A stretch of 64,000 nt of DNA, from assembly GCA_030068075.1 (NCBI GenBank), contig CM057835.1, positions 70,040,895 through 70,104,894 of the forward strand. The letters are read 5' to 3'. The notes under the pieces were generated by a model. That model saw nothing but the letters and a program-made list of their open reading frames with translations, had not been told where the DNA came from and did no database searches. Position numbers and translations under genes: made by a program. This DNA comes from Paguma larvata. Taxonomy: Eukaryota > Chordata > Mammalia > Carnivora > Viverridae. Each line of letters begins with the position of its first letter. Position 1 is the first letter of the stretch. Of the stretch, positions 1 through 11,027 are shown piece by piece.

Positions 1-46
1 TAATGGATTTGGCTACCATTTCAAACAATGGTGTGTCTGAGTCTGA

Positions 47-60
47 CCACCAGGGAGTGC
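47..60 (+). promoter_or_regulatory. CTCF-core-like motif upstream of the first V segment
   Basis: CCACCAGGGAGTGC resembles the CTCF core (CCASYAGRKGGCRS), decayed at two positions relative to the paralogous site at 56573. It lies 202 bp upstream of the octamer. Similar sites occur at the same spacing before the other V segments. Binding is inferred, not shown. Confidence 0.4.
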
Positions 61-262
61 ACAGGACCAATTTCTGAGAGTTGAGAGGCTGATGAGAACT
101 GAAACCTGACACCTGTACTGTCTGTGCCATGTACACAGGGCTCACAACTGTAACCTCCTCACCCATTGGCCTGAAACAGCCCGTCCCCTGACCAGCCCCC
201 TACATCCTCAGGCAGAGGGAACTGACAGAGGCCCAGTGAGGGGTCAGAGAGCTGGGGGTGTC

Positions 263-270
263 ATTTGCAT
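263..270 (+). promoter_or_regulatory. Immunoglobulin promoter octamer
   Basis: Perfect ATTTGCAT, the Oct-1/Oct-2 (OBF-1) binding element of light-chain V promoters in its usual orientation, 107 bp before the ATG at 377. No convincing TATA box follows, which is common for V lambda promoters. Confidence 0.85.
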
Positions 271-376
271 GGAGGGGACACTCCCTCTCTAAGAGGATCA
301 AGAGGCGAAGGGAGAGTTCAGGGGAGGCTCTGCTCAGCTGAGGGGTCAGCAGACAGGATCAGGGATGATCTCCATC

Positions 377-842
377 ATGGCCTGGTCTCCTTTCCTTCTC
401 ACTCTCCTGGCTCACTGCACAGGTGATTGGATGTGGGCACCCTGGAAGGTGTTCTGGGAGGACTTGTGGGTCCTGCTTCCACTCTCTTGTGTCCTGACCC
501 CAGCATCATCCTGTCTGTGTTTCTACCCCTCCCAGGGACCTGGGCCCAGTCTGTAATGATTCAGCCACCCTCGGTATCAGGGTCCCTGGGCTGGAGGATC
601 ACCATCTCCTGCACTAGAAACAACTCCAACGTCGGTGCTGGTAATTCCGTGAGCTGGTACCAACAAGTCCCAGGAACAGCTCCCCAAATCCTGATATATG
701 CAAATAGTGAACGACCCTCCGGAGTCCCTGATCAATTCTCTGGCTCCAAGTCTGGCAACTCAGCCTCCCTGACCATCACCGGTCTGCAGGCTGAGGACGA
801 GGCTGATTATTATTGTGCAACATGGGACGACAGTTGATGGTC
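377..842 (+). CDS. IGLV1-like V segment; stop codon at 3' end of CDR3
   Basis: Germline lambda V segment. The leader exon is 377-422 ([16 protein letters not shown]) with donor GTGATT; an in-frame ATG at 365 would add MISI. The V exon is 536-842 after a 'cccag' acceptor. Framework landmarks are intact: Cys in 'TISCTR', Trp in 'VSWYQQ', 'RPSGVPD', and 'DEADYYC' with Cys104 at 814-816. CDR1 has nine residues. FR1 has Trp ('SLGWRITI') where paralogues have Gln. Compared with the segment at 56902, two bases are missing in CDR3, which creates TGA at 835-837, six bases before the heptamer. End trimming during VJ joining can remove this stop, so the segment may still be usable. Closest paralogue: 56902-57369. 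Confidence 0.85.
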
Positions 843-881
843 CACAGGTATCCAGGCCCATGGGGAAATGAGACAAAAACC
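843..881 (+). other. V lambda recombination signal, 23-bp spacer
   Basis: Heptamer CACAGGT (843-849; consensus CACAGTG, the last two bases exchanged), 23-bp spacer, nonamer ACAAAAACC (873-881; consensus). The first four heptamer bases, the most critical for RAG, are intact. Confidence 0.88.
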
Positions 882-2899
882 TGCTGTCCCCACAGCGATG
901 GGCTTTCCTTGTGCAGCCCCTACCTTCTGCCAAGACAGCTGCTTCGCTCTTCGTGAGGCCTAAAACTGAGGCCTGAAACTAAACTCAATGAACCTTCTCT
1001 AGTATAGGTCTTTTCCTCTCAATTCTGTCCCCAAAGCCTGTCCTTAAAGGCACACATTTTCTGCTTTATACAAGCTGAGGAGAAGGTCTTGGATGATGGG
1101 GGGGAGGTGTCCTGGGGACTGAGTCCCTGAAGACTGTGCTTGTCTGCTAGGACTACCATAGAAATTACCACAGCCTTGATGACTGAACCAAAACATATTT
1201 ATTTTCTCACTGTTTTGGGGCCAAAATGTCCAATTTCAAGGTGGAGACAGGTTTGATTTCCCCTGAAGACTCTCTCCTTGGCCTCCAAATGGTTGCATTT
1301 ATCCTGGGCCCTCACATGCCATTTCCTTGTGCTCACCCATGCTGTCTCTCCCACTTCTATACAGACTCCAGCACCTCTCTTATAACTGCATTTATCCATA
1401 ATAACATCTTTTAATGCCTTATCTCAAACAGTCACAATGTGGGTTAGGGTTTGCATACAGGGTTTTGAGGGACACAGATCACTTCTTATCAAGGTGTCAG
1501 GACACACCCAGGGACACAGAGTACAGCCATGTCTGACTCAGCATAGTCAATCGTCCACCTGATATGCATGAATGCATTTACAGAACTCTCATTACATGAC
1601 CCTGTTGGATTAGGAGCTCAAGTCACCGTGCACTTATGAGGGGGAGTGTCTCCATGCTCAGGGACCTGACACTGTTTGGGGGAAGAAAGAGAACACACAA
1701 GCAAAACATTGTCCTCATGCTGACTTCTCACACAAGGACAAAATGTGTCTGTAGTCTCAGGGAACATCCACACAAAACACCCTCTGGATAACAGAGACTT
1801 GTTCTTCCTCACCCACGGAGCAGCAACCTCAGATTTCAGATGACTTGATCAAATCACCCCACCATCTGCCTTGTCAATATTATGGCCACTAGGGAGGGGA
1901 TTGTTGATTTGATTTGAGTAACAAGACAGTGCCTGTCTTGTAGGAATTGAATTCCCTCCCTGACTAACCATGACGCTGGAAGGTTTTGGGGACCAGCTCA
2001 GAGAGGAAAATGATAGAATCTTCAACAAAAGGGGCCCCCACCATGTGCATCATTCTCCCTCCATCCTCTTTATAATTAAGCTTGGCGCATGGTCTTTGGA
2101 GTCTAACATTTGAGTAGGAGACACAGCCCAGGGTGTTTCCATCTGAAAAAGCTATACCTCAGGCCCTGAGCATTCTGATGTATGTACCTGATAAACTCCT
2201 GGCCAACACACACTCCCAGGCACAAGGTGCTGATCTGAAATGGAGACATTCCCATGAGGGGCAGAAAGCACTAATAAAATTAAACCATTTATTTGCTTAT
2301 ATAATTTAAAAATAATTCAACATGTTCATTATTTTTAACTTAGCATAAATATGAGTAGATTTCTAATAGTTCTATAAGAAAACATACACTAAATTCAGGA
2401 AATAACATAAAAAATAAATTGAATAAATGGTGAAAAATTTTCATTCATAAACACACTGGGTCAAAACATTAGCAAAGAGTTGACAAGTTATAGAAGCACT
2501 TTTATTATTGTCTATTTTTATATATCCTTTGAGAAGGTGTGTGGGTAGGTACAGACACAGGCACCATCCAGATCCCTCTAATATTAGAAGGAGGGTGGAT
2601 ATAGGCAAACACCAGTCACTCAGTTGCCACATAGGATAACTTCGCTGTAACAGGCTCTTTGACAGCAGAGTGAGACACATATCCAGGCTTCATGGTCCTG
2701 CATTCAGTGTGCTGACTCAGAAATCTCGATGCAGCAGTCATTTCTTTCTGCTCCAGAAAGTGTCACAAAATTGCTATAAAAATGGGCTGGCACCAACAGC
2801 TCCCAGGCTGAAGCCCTTGTTGGGTTTCGGGTGACACCCGGTCCTCAGGGTCCCCTCTCAGTTCTCTTGTCCCAATCAGGCTACTCAGCATCCATTGCT
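882..2899. other. Intergenic flank of first V segment, no gene
   Basis: No coding gene is seen. The stretch is non-coding V flank collinear with 57409-60240. Short open frames here carry no recognisable domain. It includes an ancient interspersed repeat at 1135-1480 and the empty counterpart (near 1570-1580) of the L1 insertion site at 58137. Confidence 0.6.
1135..1480 (+). repeat. Ancient mammalian interspersed repeat (family unresolved)
   Basis: Contains the familiar run 'accacag...', 'atttattttctcac', 'ccaatttcaaggtggagac', then 'ttatctcaaacagtcac' and 'gggttagggtttgcatac' of a widespread old mammalian repeat. Its paralogue is 57655-58045. Related sequence in the opposite orientation lies near 35575-35720 and 48620-48760. 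I cannot name the family without a repeat library. Confidence 0.4.
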
Positions 2900-3590
2900 T
2901 CTAAATATCAAACTGGACAATAGAAATACTCAATTAATGAAAAAGAAGGCAAGAAAAGCATAATACAGGAATTTAAATTCTTTAAACCTAAATCAAAATT
3001 TAAGAAGAGAACAAAATAAGACAAGAAAAATTATATTAAATTAATTACATTACATAATATATTAAATTACTTTGTATATAAATGTACAAACTATCGCAGT
3101 TAAAAACATGGATTGATGCGACATAGCAAAAGGGCCACTCTTAAAGACACCAATATGATTATTTTAAAAGAATGGTTTAAAAATCAAAGTATACCTAGCA
3201 ACACTGAAAACATAGAATGATGAGGTTATATAAATATCAGGCAAAACAATAAGGGGAGAAGCTTATATAAAAAGAGTGACACATTTCATAGTAACAAAAT
3301 AATCTATTCAAGAAAAAAAAACAAAGAAGCTCAAATAACATATCTTTGCAACACTATATGAAGAATAAAGTAATGGAAGTAAAAAGAGAAATAGCCAGTC
3401 CACAGTTAGAGTTGCAGATGTTAACACAACTCTCTTAGTAGCTGAATGAGTAGAGAAAAAAATACAACAGTACACATTAAAAAATCAGAAGAATAACTTA
3501 AAAGGAGTACAAATCTGAACTATAATTGCTTACATAATTAAATAAAGACATGAGTAAAAAAAAAAGTGAGGGATATCCTTATTTATTACA
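2900..3590 (+). mobile_element. Degenerate L1-like A-rich relic
   Basis: A-rich sense-strand tract with L1 ORF2-like fragments ('gttaacacaactctcttagtagctgaatgag') and no open frame. It is duplicated at 60240-61140, so it predates Dup A. The L1 assignment rests on composition and short similarities only. Confidence 0.35.
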
Positions 3591-4164
3591 AATGGATTTT
3601 TATGCTCTCTCTTGTTCTGTGAGCAGGGGTGGCTCCCTGTGTTTCCTTCTTATTCTCTTTCTCATCATCTAATCCCCTCTCTTCTCCTTTCCTTATCCCT
3701 TTCCCCGGAGCTAATGCACATCCAGGATGCTCTTGTCACTGCCATGGGAAGGACTGACTGGGCATCATCTCATGTTCCTGTTCCCACCTGTTTCCTACAG
3801 GTTGACACTACATATATGACACCAACCCCTTTAATGGTCCTCAATCTTATGTTTCTCTTTCATGCCCTGCATGACTGGGAACACAACTGCAACGCTCAAC
3901 CTCACCAGCATCCTTTCCCAACCCTCACTCCAGGGCCGCAGTCACCACTCCATGTTCTTCCTTTTAGGCACTATTCACTCATCTTCCTCCTCCACATTCC
4001 CTGTATAATAAGCCCTCAAGCCCTGTGACGTGGTCTTGCCTGCTCTGTTGTCCTCAGGCACATTGTTGAAACTGACACCACAATGCCTTTCTAAAGTATA
4101 TATTTCTTAGTCAGTAATACTGTATTGTAGATTTGAAATTTGCAGACAGGATAGATTTTAAAGG
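3591..4164. other. Intergenic, no gene recognised
   Basis: Pyrimidine-rich unique sequence shared with 61140-61750. The open frame at 3612-4028 has no recognisable domain, and its counterpart in the duplicate is disrupted, so it is probably not coding. Confidence 0.5.
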
Positions 4165-4437
4165 TTCTCACAAAAGAAAAAAGAGAAGGAAAGAAAAAGA
4201 AGAGAAAAAGAAAAAGAAAGAAAGAAACAAAGAAAGAAAGGAAGGAAGGAAGGAAGGAAGGAAGGAAGGAAGGAAGGAAGGAAGGAAAAAAAAGAAAGAG
4301 AGAAAAGGAAGGAAGGAAGGAAGGAAGGAAGGAAGGAAGGAAGGAAGGAAGGAAGGAGGGAGGGAGGGAAGGAAGGAGGAAAGGAAGGAAGGATGGAAGG
4401 AAGGGAGGGAGGGAGGGATGGAAGGAGGAAGAAAAAT
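4165..4437 (+). repeat. (GGAA)n/(GAAA)n purine microsatellite
   Basis: About 270 bp of nearly pure purine, mainly GGAA repeats with AAAG and GGGA interruptions. The paralogous tract at 61750-61863 is under half as long. It lies inside a long open frame that is only repeat translation (KERKEGRKEG...). Confidence 0.95.
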
Positions 4438-5557
4438 AGAAAAATTGTATGTATATGTAGTGATAGATCTATTGATTAGCTTGATTGTGCTACCTCACAG
4501 TTTTAAAATATATCCAAACTCCAAGCTGTACCTTCAGTGCATTCAATTTTGGTTGTTTATTATACTTGGAAAAACTGAAAAATTAAAAAGAATTAATACT
4601 AAAAATAAGTTAAAATTCAATATTTTTCCTGTTTTCAATCTCTAAGAATTCCAAATAAAATAAGACACAAGCACCTCACTCTGACATAGAGTACTCTTCC
4701 ATTCCAGCTTCAAGTTTCCTCACCCATTAAGCACTTATATTCCATTTGCTCAAAGATACTGCCAAATGATGTAGTTTCTGTTCCCTCAACACATCATATC
4801 CAATGCTCCAGCCCCCTCCAATTCCATCTTTCTTCTGGGAAGGTGGTATGCCTTATTTGTCCTGCTAGGAACCCTGGTCCCATCCCCACACCCAGAGAAC
4901 CAGTCTCCTCCCTCACGTGGCCTGGCTAACAGAGCAGCTCAGGTGTTTGCTTCCAGAAAACTCTGCATTCTCAACTCACTGCACCCCACTCATGGTGCTT
5001 GGTGGTGATGCAGCCTGTTTCCTTCTCTGACAAACCCAGAAGTTCTCATTGGAAAGGCTATTTGTTAATATTTGTGACCTTAGGGACTGGGACATATGGC
5101 ACGTGGGTGCCAATGGTCTGACAGTGACCAGCCTGTCAGGTCAGTGTCCCTGACACCCTTTCCAGTGGCAGACTAACATTTGACCAGCGGGCATCAGGGT
5201 CAGCCTCCCCAGCAAGATCACAAGGGGCGCCTGCTGCTGTGTAATCTCCAACTCCCACGGGGCCCCATATTTTTGCCTATGTGTGCTAGTGGGGACTCAG
5301 CAGCTGTGTCCCCTCTGCCTGGGAGGGGTCTCCCGTTCACAGGTCTGTGGTGGGTCCCAGCAGCTGCTTCCTCTCTGGTGCCTCCCAGGAGACAAACACT
5401 GAGTCTCTGTGGAAATCAGCCTCCTCTTTCTAAGGGACTAAGCTGAGAAGTCAGCAGAAATCAGGAAACAAACCTGTGTGAACATCCCCTCCCCATAAGT
5501 CCATGGAGAAGATCAAAGAAGACAGGTACATGCTGGCCTTGATCTGGGGCTGCAGGA
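4438..5557. other. Intergenic; Dup A ends near 5058
   Basis: No gene is recognised. Similarity to 61864-62470 continues to about 5058. From there to 5557 the sequence is unique in the window. The open frame at 5180-5446 has no recognisable domain. Confidence 0.5.
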
Positions 5558-5819
5558 GAGGCTTCCATCAAGACCTAGACCCTTCCCCTTTTGCTCCTGG
5601 CTCACAGCACAGGTAGGGACATCCCCACATCCATGGCAGCTCTTGAGTGGGTGTCACCTTCACTGTCACAGACCACCAAGCAGTTTAACCATTTACCCTG
5701 CCCTATTTCCCATTAGTATCTGTGCTTACATGTCCTGTGCCAGCTGGTGCTGACCCTGTCACCCTCCTTCTAAGGACTTCCACTGTGCTCCAGACCTATG
5801 AGGAAGTGAGTCAAAAACC
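5558..5819 (+). pseudogene. IGLV relic with deleted body but retained RSS
   Basis: Remains of a lambda V gene. A leader-like stretch ends 'cacagcacag|gtaggg' near 5613, with its ATG lost. FR1-like codons reading QLVLTLSPS (compare IGLV4-type QLVLTQSPS) sit near 5740-5765. The rest of FR1, both CDRs and FR2-FR3 are missing. The sequence then runs directly into an RSS-like element: heptamer CACTGTG (5781-5787), 23-bp spacer, nonamer TCAAAAACC (5811-5819). The IGLV4-type assignment rests on few residues and is tentative. Confidence 0.6.
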
Positions 5820-6490
5820 TAACCTGCATCCTCCTGACCTGGTGTGCCACCCACAAGAGAGACTCTACGAGCCTAGATCAGAGGGTCACTTGCAATGTAA
5901 TTTCTTCTGTCAGTACCTGATTTTCCTCAGCCACTTGATCTGACACTATCAAATGCTTTTGTTCAGATCAAAATTTGGATTAATCCATTGATAATATAGA
6001 CTCACTCTGTTAAGGTTGCCCTGGGAGTAATCCCATGCTCAGAAATTAATAAGTTTTAATGAAGAAATTGGATAAGAATGAAAAAGCCATGCCCTCTAGA
6101 GAAGGTAGAGTGACTCAGATATGCTTCTGTCCTGAATGTTTCAATTTGGGGTTGGGATGCAGTCCCCACATGCACGTTGGAAATGTATTCTCTATTCTAG
6201 ATATCAACCTCCAAAAATGAAAACTAGAAATAATATCATTTACAACAGCATCAAAAATATGAAACACATAAGGAAAAATCTGAAAGAATTTGAGAATTTT
6301 ATGCACTAAAATTTATAAACCATTCAAAGAGAGATTAAAGATTAAAAGAAATGTGCAGATATATCTAGCTTACGGGTCTAATATTCAACTTGGTGAAGAT
6401 GTCAAATCTTCCAGAATTGACCAATACAATCATTGTAATAGCTTTGGTAAAATGTCCTTGAAATGGTGGGGGATTTTAGAAAAGAAAAAA
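5820..6490. other. Intergenic, no gene recognised
   Basis: AT-rich non-coding sequence. 6185-6440 has L1 ORF2-like wording ('atgaaacacataaggaaaaatctg', 'accattcaaagagagattaaag') on the plus strand and is probably an old L1 fragment. No gene is seen. Confidence 0.4.
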
Positions 6491-6720
6491 GAGGCGCACC
6501 TGGGTGGCTGAGTTGGTTAAGCGGCCGGCATCAGCTCAGGTCATGATATTACGGTCTGTGAGTTCAAGCCCCGCGTCGGGCTCTGTGCTGATGGCTCAGA
6601 GCCTCGAGCCTGCTTCAGATTCTGTGTCTGCCTCTCTCTCTCCGCCCTTCCCCTGCTCATTCTCTGTCTCTCTGTCTCTCAAAAATAAAAAATAAGCGTT
6701 AAATAAAAGAAAAGAAATGA
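6491..6720 (+). mobile_element. CAN-SINE (feliform tRNA-Lys type)
   Basis: Head 'ggcgcacctgggtggct', tRNA-like body with 'gttcaagccccgcgtcggg', CT-rich middle and an A-rich tail 'aaaataaaaaataag'. The near-consensus head and CpG-bearing box B suggest a fairly young insertion. This subtype points to a feliform carnivore. Confidence 0.93.
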
Positions 6721-8987
6721 AAAAAGAAAAAAATAGAAACACTAAGAAAACATGTGACTGGAATTTAGCCCTGGGAAAAGTCCTGCCCTGTGTCCTTAGT
6801 CCAGTCTGCCTCCTAGGAGGATGAGGCACAGGAAGTTGGTTTGAAGTCAGAAGAAACAAGTTAGGGTGGGGACACAGACATGCAGTTTTGATCAAGAACA
6901 CAGACTGGGTGGAAGATCCTCTGTCCTGAAGGCTGATGCATAGAGTGTGGGTGCAACAGGCTTGGAGCTGGAGGCCCATGGACAATGAGTCCATGTGGTG
7001 CCCCCAACAGTGTGCATCTGGGGTGATGGCTTCTGTTCATGACTTCAACCTGGTGAAGGACCCTGTGACTTGTAACTTGTTGGAGGAGAATTGGGGTCAT
7101 AAGAGAGGTATATGAAGAGGGCACCAGATGATTTCAGAAATTCTGACTATTTACAAGAGGTATTTACAAGGGGTACAAATGGACATTGCATCCATAATTC
7201 CTCGAAAGACAGTCTGAGGAAACTGATCAAAAATAGGTCACCTCCAATAGCTGCCTTGGCCTCTCTTGGAATGTAGGTGAGTATATCCCTACAACACGTG
7301 GCATGTTGTTTGCCTCTTCTTGTGGATGCGTATGGAGTGGGAAGTCCTGCCTACTGGGGAAATCTTGATTGCAACTTAAGGATGAAACTGCACACCACTG
7401 ACCCGCACAATGAAAAGTCCGGGGTCCTAGGCCTGGGAGGAAATGAGATTCTAGCTCCTTGAGTACCACCCCCAATTTCATCTGTCTGCAATGACAGTTT
7501 TAACGGATTCTTTCTACTAACTTGTAGGACAAGATCTACACGATCTTGTAAGGAATGATCTGATCTATGAGGAAATTAAAAATGAGGATGTATCTGGGTG
7601 AGTGTGTATTGGGTTTTCTAATCTGTGTAGCAAAGGAAGAATCAGGGCTTCCTTTTTAATTTATATTCAGATTTATTTTCTCCTTTCTGCCATTCCCTCC
7701 TCACTCGCTAACCTGGCTGGCATCCTGAGCTTTGTGCTCTGAATCCGCAAATGAGTTAGGCTTCAGACCAAGTAAGAAGGAACCCCAAGTATCCCTCCCC
7801 TATATATTTTCTATCATTTAGGTTCCTGTTTCCAGGCTCTACAGACTCATCCATCCATGATGTTTGGGTCAGATCTCAAGAACTAAATCTTCTAAAGCAG
7901 AAAAAGCAGCAACACAAGATGAAATTATGGCTTGCCAACAAAAACACATATGGAATCCATAGAAGTGTGAACCGGGGAGATCTTGTCTCATTGTTATCTG
8001 AGATGAAACCTCTGGCTTCAGGTCTGCCAAGGCATGATTTCTTAGGTGCCCCTATCCTAAGACAAGTCTGACCACTAGGACCAGACATGAGGTCATCTGG
8101 ACAAACATTGTTCCAGATCAGTGACGAATCAAGATGCAGCCTCCCACCTACCCTTTGTGGGTCATTCACTCTCTGGACACTTTTTGCATCTAACTGTACA
8201 TCATCTACAATCCATCCTCATCCTCTCAAACTATGTCCCCAAATCCAGTCCTTGACAACAACGTATTGTGATACCGTCTCACATTGAGCAGAAATCCTTT
8301 GATGCCATGGTCAACCTGCCCTGGGAAAAAGATCCATGAAATGTTAGAGAAGAACCAGAGACACAGAGTCCAGCTAAATCTGACTCAGGGCACTTGACTC
8401 ACCAAGAGGTCCTTCATTCCACAATATTTACTAAAATACTTTGGTGCCACACTTGATCCGCCGGGTCAGATTACAGTGTAGACAAGACAGGGATTGTCCC
8501 CGTCCTCAGGGAGGTGTTACTATGTGGGAGAGAGACACTAAATCAGTAAAAGCATCGATATATGTAAAATGCTACCATGGAGTGAGGCGAGGAAATCATG
8601 GTAGGTGGATGTTACCATGGAGTGAGGCGAGGAAATCATGAAAGCCACTAGAGGATTTGACAAAAAGACATAGGATCTGATACAAGCTTATGAAAAAAAG
8701 TCCAGATGCTTCAGTGGACATGAATGAGGAGGAGGGAGGAAGGAGGTCAGTGGGAACACTGGTGACTGTTAGAGGATAATGGGCAGACTCAGCAACTTTG
8801 AGGAATAAGAAGGTATTGAAGAATTGGGTATGGCTTCGAGGTTACTCTTAGGAACTGGATAGAATGTGAGTGAATTCCTAGGGAGAACTTTCATAAGCAG
8901 GGGTAGGGAGATAAGGTCCTAAGTTCATCCCCATGATGGAAGCATCAATAGCTTCCCTGCCTTGCTCTGTGGTAACACAGGGATATT
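6721..8987. other. Intergenic, no gene recognised
   Basis: About 2.3 kb without a supportable gene. Short open frames on both strands overlap each other and lack domains. A 40-bp tandem repeat lies at 8573-8640. Confidence 0.5.
8573..8640 (+). repeat. Tandem repeat, 40-bp period, 1.7 copies
   Basis: 'taccatggagtgaggcgagg' followed by 'aaatcatg' recurs exactly 40 bp later (8573 and 8613). The second copy stops after 28 bp. Confidence 0.9.
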
Positions 8988-9154
8988 TCAGGACACCTGG
9001 GTGGCTCAGTCAATCAAGACCATTTGACTCCTGATTTTGGCTCAGGTCATGATCTCACAGTTCGTGAGTTTGAGCCCCATATAAGGGAACTTTAAGCTGA
9101 CAGTGTGGAACCTGCTTGGGACTGTCTTTCTCCCTCTCTCTGCCCCTCCCTTGT

Positions 9155-9185
<31 letters not shown>

Positions 9186-9215
9186 ATAAATAAATAAATT
9201 AAAAAAAGACAAGCA
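8988..9215 (+). mobile_element. CAN-SINE
   Basis: Head 'cacctgggtggctcagtcaa', then 'gctcaggtcatgatctcac', a (CT)n tract and the tail 'aaaataaataaataaatt'. It is more diverged from consensus than the element at 6491. Confidence 0.92.
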
Positions 9216-9833
9216 TATTTCCTCTTCAGATGATGAGTGAGGAATCCTTCAAGGCTGACCTTTCCTTCTCTGATAGTTATCTGCAATTACCCTTCTCCAT
9301 GACTCCCATATCCCCAGGCTAATATCCCACATGGGAACAAAAGGCCTCTGCATTCCCATATATCACATCCACACAACAAGCCATCCAGAATGTTAGATCC
9401 TTGTCATTCTGGGCCCATTGATCAGGAATCCCAGCCTTCAGGAGGACTGGACCAGATCTTTTATACCATCTTCCCTGCCATCAACATGGTACCAGAAAGA
9501 AAATCATCCGATTTCTCCCAGAAACACAAGGTTCCTGCCTGCATTTGGAGCTGGGGTCAATCACATTCTGGCCGGGAGATGTAGGTCTAGATAGGAGAGG
9601 AAAAGGTAGAAGGTTTGTGCAAGCATCCCCACCTTAGATATCACTCAACTCTTTATTACAAACTCTGACCTCCACCCTCATGGCTAGTTCATGTTTGAGT
9701 CTTGTGTTATGGACATTGAAAGATGGGCAGGGGACACTGACCATGGGGTTTCTGTCACATACATTTGTAATTCTGACTCCCAGAATTTTCTAATGTCTTA
9801 CAAAACATAAGACATCCCATAACCACCTGCGCT
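9216..9833. other. Intergenic, no gene recognised
   Basis: Unique sequence with no recognisable coding or RNA gene. Confidence 0.5.
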
Positions 9834-10516
9834 TTTCACCTCCATCTGCCCCTTCCTCAGGAGAGTACCGGTTCCAGAGGCCCAGCACAAGATGCCCTGG
9901 ACACATCTCATGATAGGTCCCCATTTGCTCCATTCCCCAGTAAGTGTTACCCCAGGCCACCTCAGGATCATTGCTGACAGTCTCCACCTCACAGAAGGTC
10001 ACAGAAGGCACTATCACACTGAACCTTTTCAGTGTCCTGGGGACGGGGTCATAATTAACCTGACTCAAAAAACCAAATATATGATTCTCATACAAATACA
10101 GAATGAACAATGTAAAATATTTTATTCAACTCATATATTAGTGAGAAGACCAATAAAAATGGTGAAGCTTGAATAAAAAGCAGATCAAAAATCAAAGTGC
10201 TTACAGTTACCCAGGAAAATGAACTTTGAAAACATACTTTTGTGTTTTGGAGACACACTGCTAAATTTGTAACAAACAAGGAATCACATAAGAGGAAAAC
10301 ACATGTGTCCTGCACAGAAAGGGACGTATCTTCATGGGGGCAGCACGCAACTCTGAATTTGATCCTGACTGAAAAGGAATCTAAGCAGAGATACCATCTC
10401 ATCCCTGATCCATGAACAGCCAAGGTAGCTATGGCCAGAACTTTCACCTCCATCTGCCCCTTCCTCAGGAGAGTACCGGTTCCAGAGGCCCAGCACAAGA
10501 TGCCCTGGACACATCT
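9834..10516 (+). repeat. Pair of identical 75-bp direct repeats
   Basis: 9834-9908 and 10442-10516 are identical over 75 bp (both begin 'tttcacctccatctgcc' and end 'ctggacacatct'), offset 608 bp. The 533 bp between them is not repeated. Neither copy matches a repeat family I recognise. Confidence 0.95.
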
Positions 10517-10691
10517 ACCCAGAGTCTGGGTAGAGTATACAGCTTTCCTTGAGGTGATGGGAGGAGACATAAAGGGATACCTGGCATGGCCTTAGGCAGG
10601 GGAATAGTGGACAAGGACAAGGCAGTAGGGTGTCAGGAGGTGATTCTGATTAACTCCAGTGACATGTCAAAAATGCTGTATCTGGGCCCGG

Positions 10692-10705
10692 ACACCAAAG
10701 GGCAT
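10692..10705 (+). promoter_or_regulatory. Decayed CTCF-core-like motif upstream of second V segment
   Basis: ACACCAAAGGGCAT aligns with the motif found about 200 bp upstream of the octamer of the other V segments. Here it lies 211 bp upstream and has lost several core bases. Confidence 0.25.
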
Positions 10706-10710
10706 TTAGG

Positions 10711-10747
10711 ACCCATTTAACCCATTTAACCCATTTAACCCATTTCT
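10711..10747 (+). repeat. Short tandem repeat (ACCCATTTA)4
   Basis: Four consecutive copies of a 9-bp unit directly after the CTCF-like site. It is absent before the other V segments. Confidence 0.9.
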
Positions 10748-10916
10748 AAGGGTTAAAACGTGACCAGAGCTGGGACCTGACACCTGGAACTGCCTGATCA
10801 CAGCTGTGACCTCCACACCCCCTGGCCCCACACAGCCTCTTCATGCTCACCCCCTTACCTCCTCAATAGAGGGACCTGACCCAGGGCCAGTGAGGTGTTA
10901 GATAGCCGTGAGTCTC

Positions 10917-10924
10917 ATTTGCCT
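10917..10924 (+). promoter_or_regulatory. Mutated promoter octamer
   Basis: ATTTGCCT, one mismatch to ATTTGCAT, at the expected place 103 bp before the ATG at 11028. Weaker Oct binding is expected from knowledge of the motif. Confidence 0.7.
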
Positions 10925-11027
10925 GGATGGATCCTCCCTCTCTCAGAGTATGAAGAGGGGAAGGGACAGATTAGGGGAGGTCTGCACACTGTGGGTGCAG
11001 AAGGCAGGATCAGTGATGACTTCCACC

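Larger units (their letters stand above)
1..5058. repeat. Segmental duplication A, copy 1
   Basis: This block is collinear with 56527-62470: V segment, downstream flank, AT-rich L1-like tract, purine microsatellite and the sequence after it occur in the same order. Similarity fades near 5058 on this side and near 62470 on the other. The left end lies outside the window. The copies differ by an L1 (58137-58895) and a SINE (60467-60697), both only in copy 2. Boundaries are judged by eye. Confidence 0.85.

Noticed and set aside
427..837. Single-exon reading of the first V segment starting at a methionine in the leader intron
   Set aside because: The true gene has a leader exon and intron with GT/AG sites. 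The intron is open by chance.
4133..4645. 170-aa Lys/Glu/Arg/Gly-rich open frame
   Set aside because: Translation of a GGAA microsatellite plus AT-rich flank.
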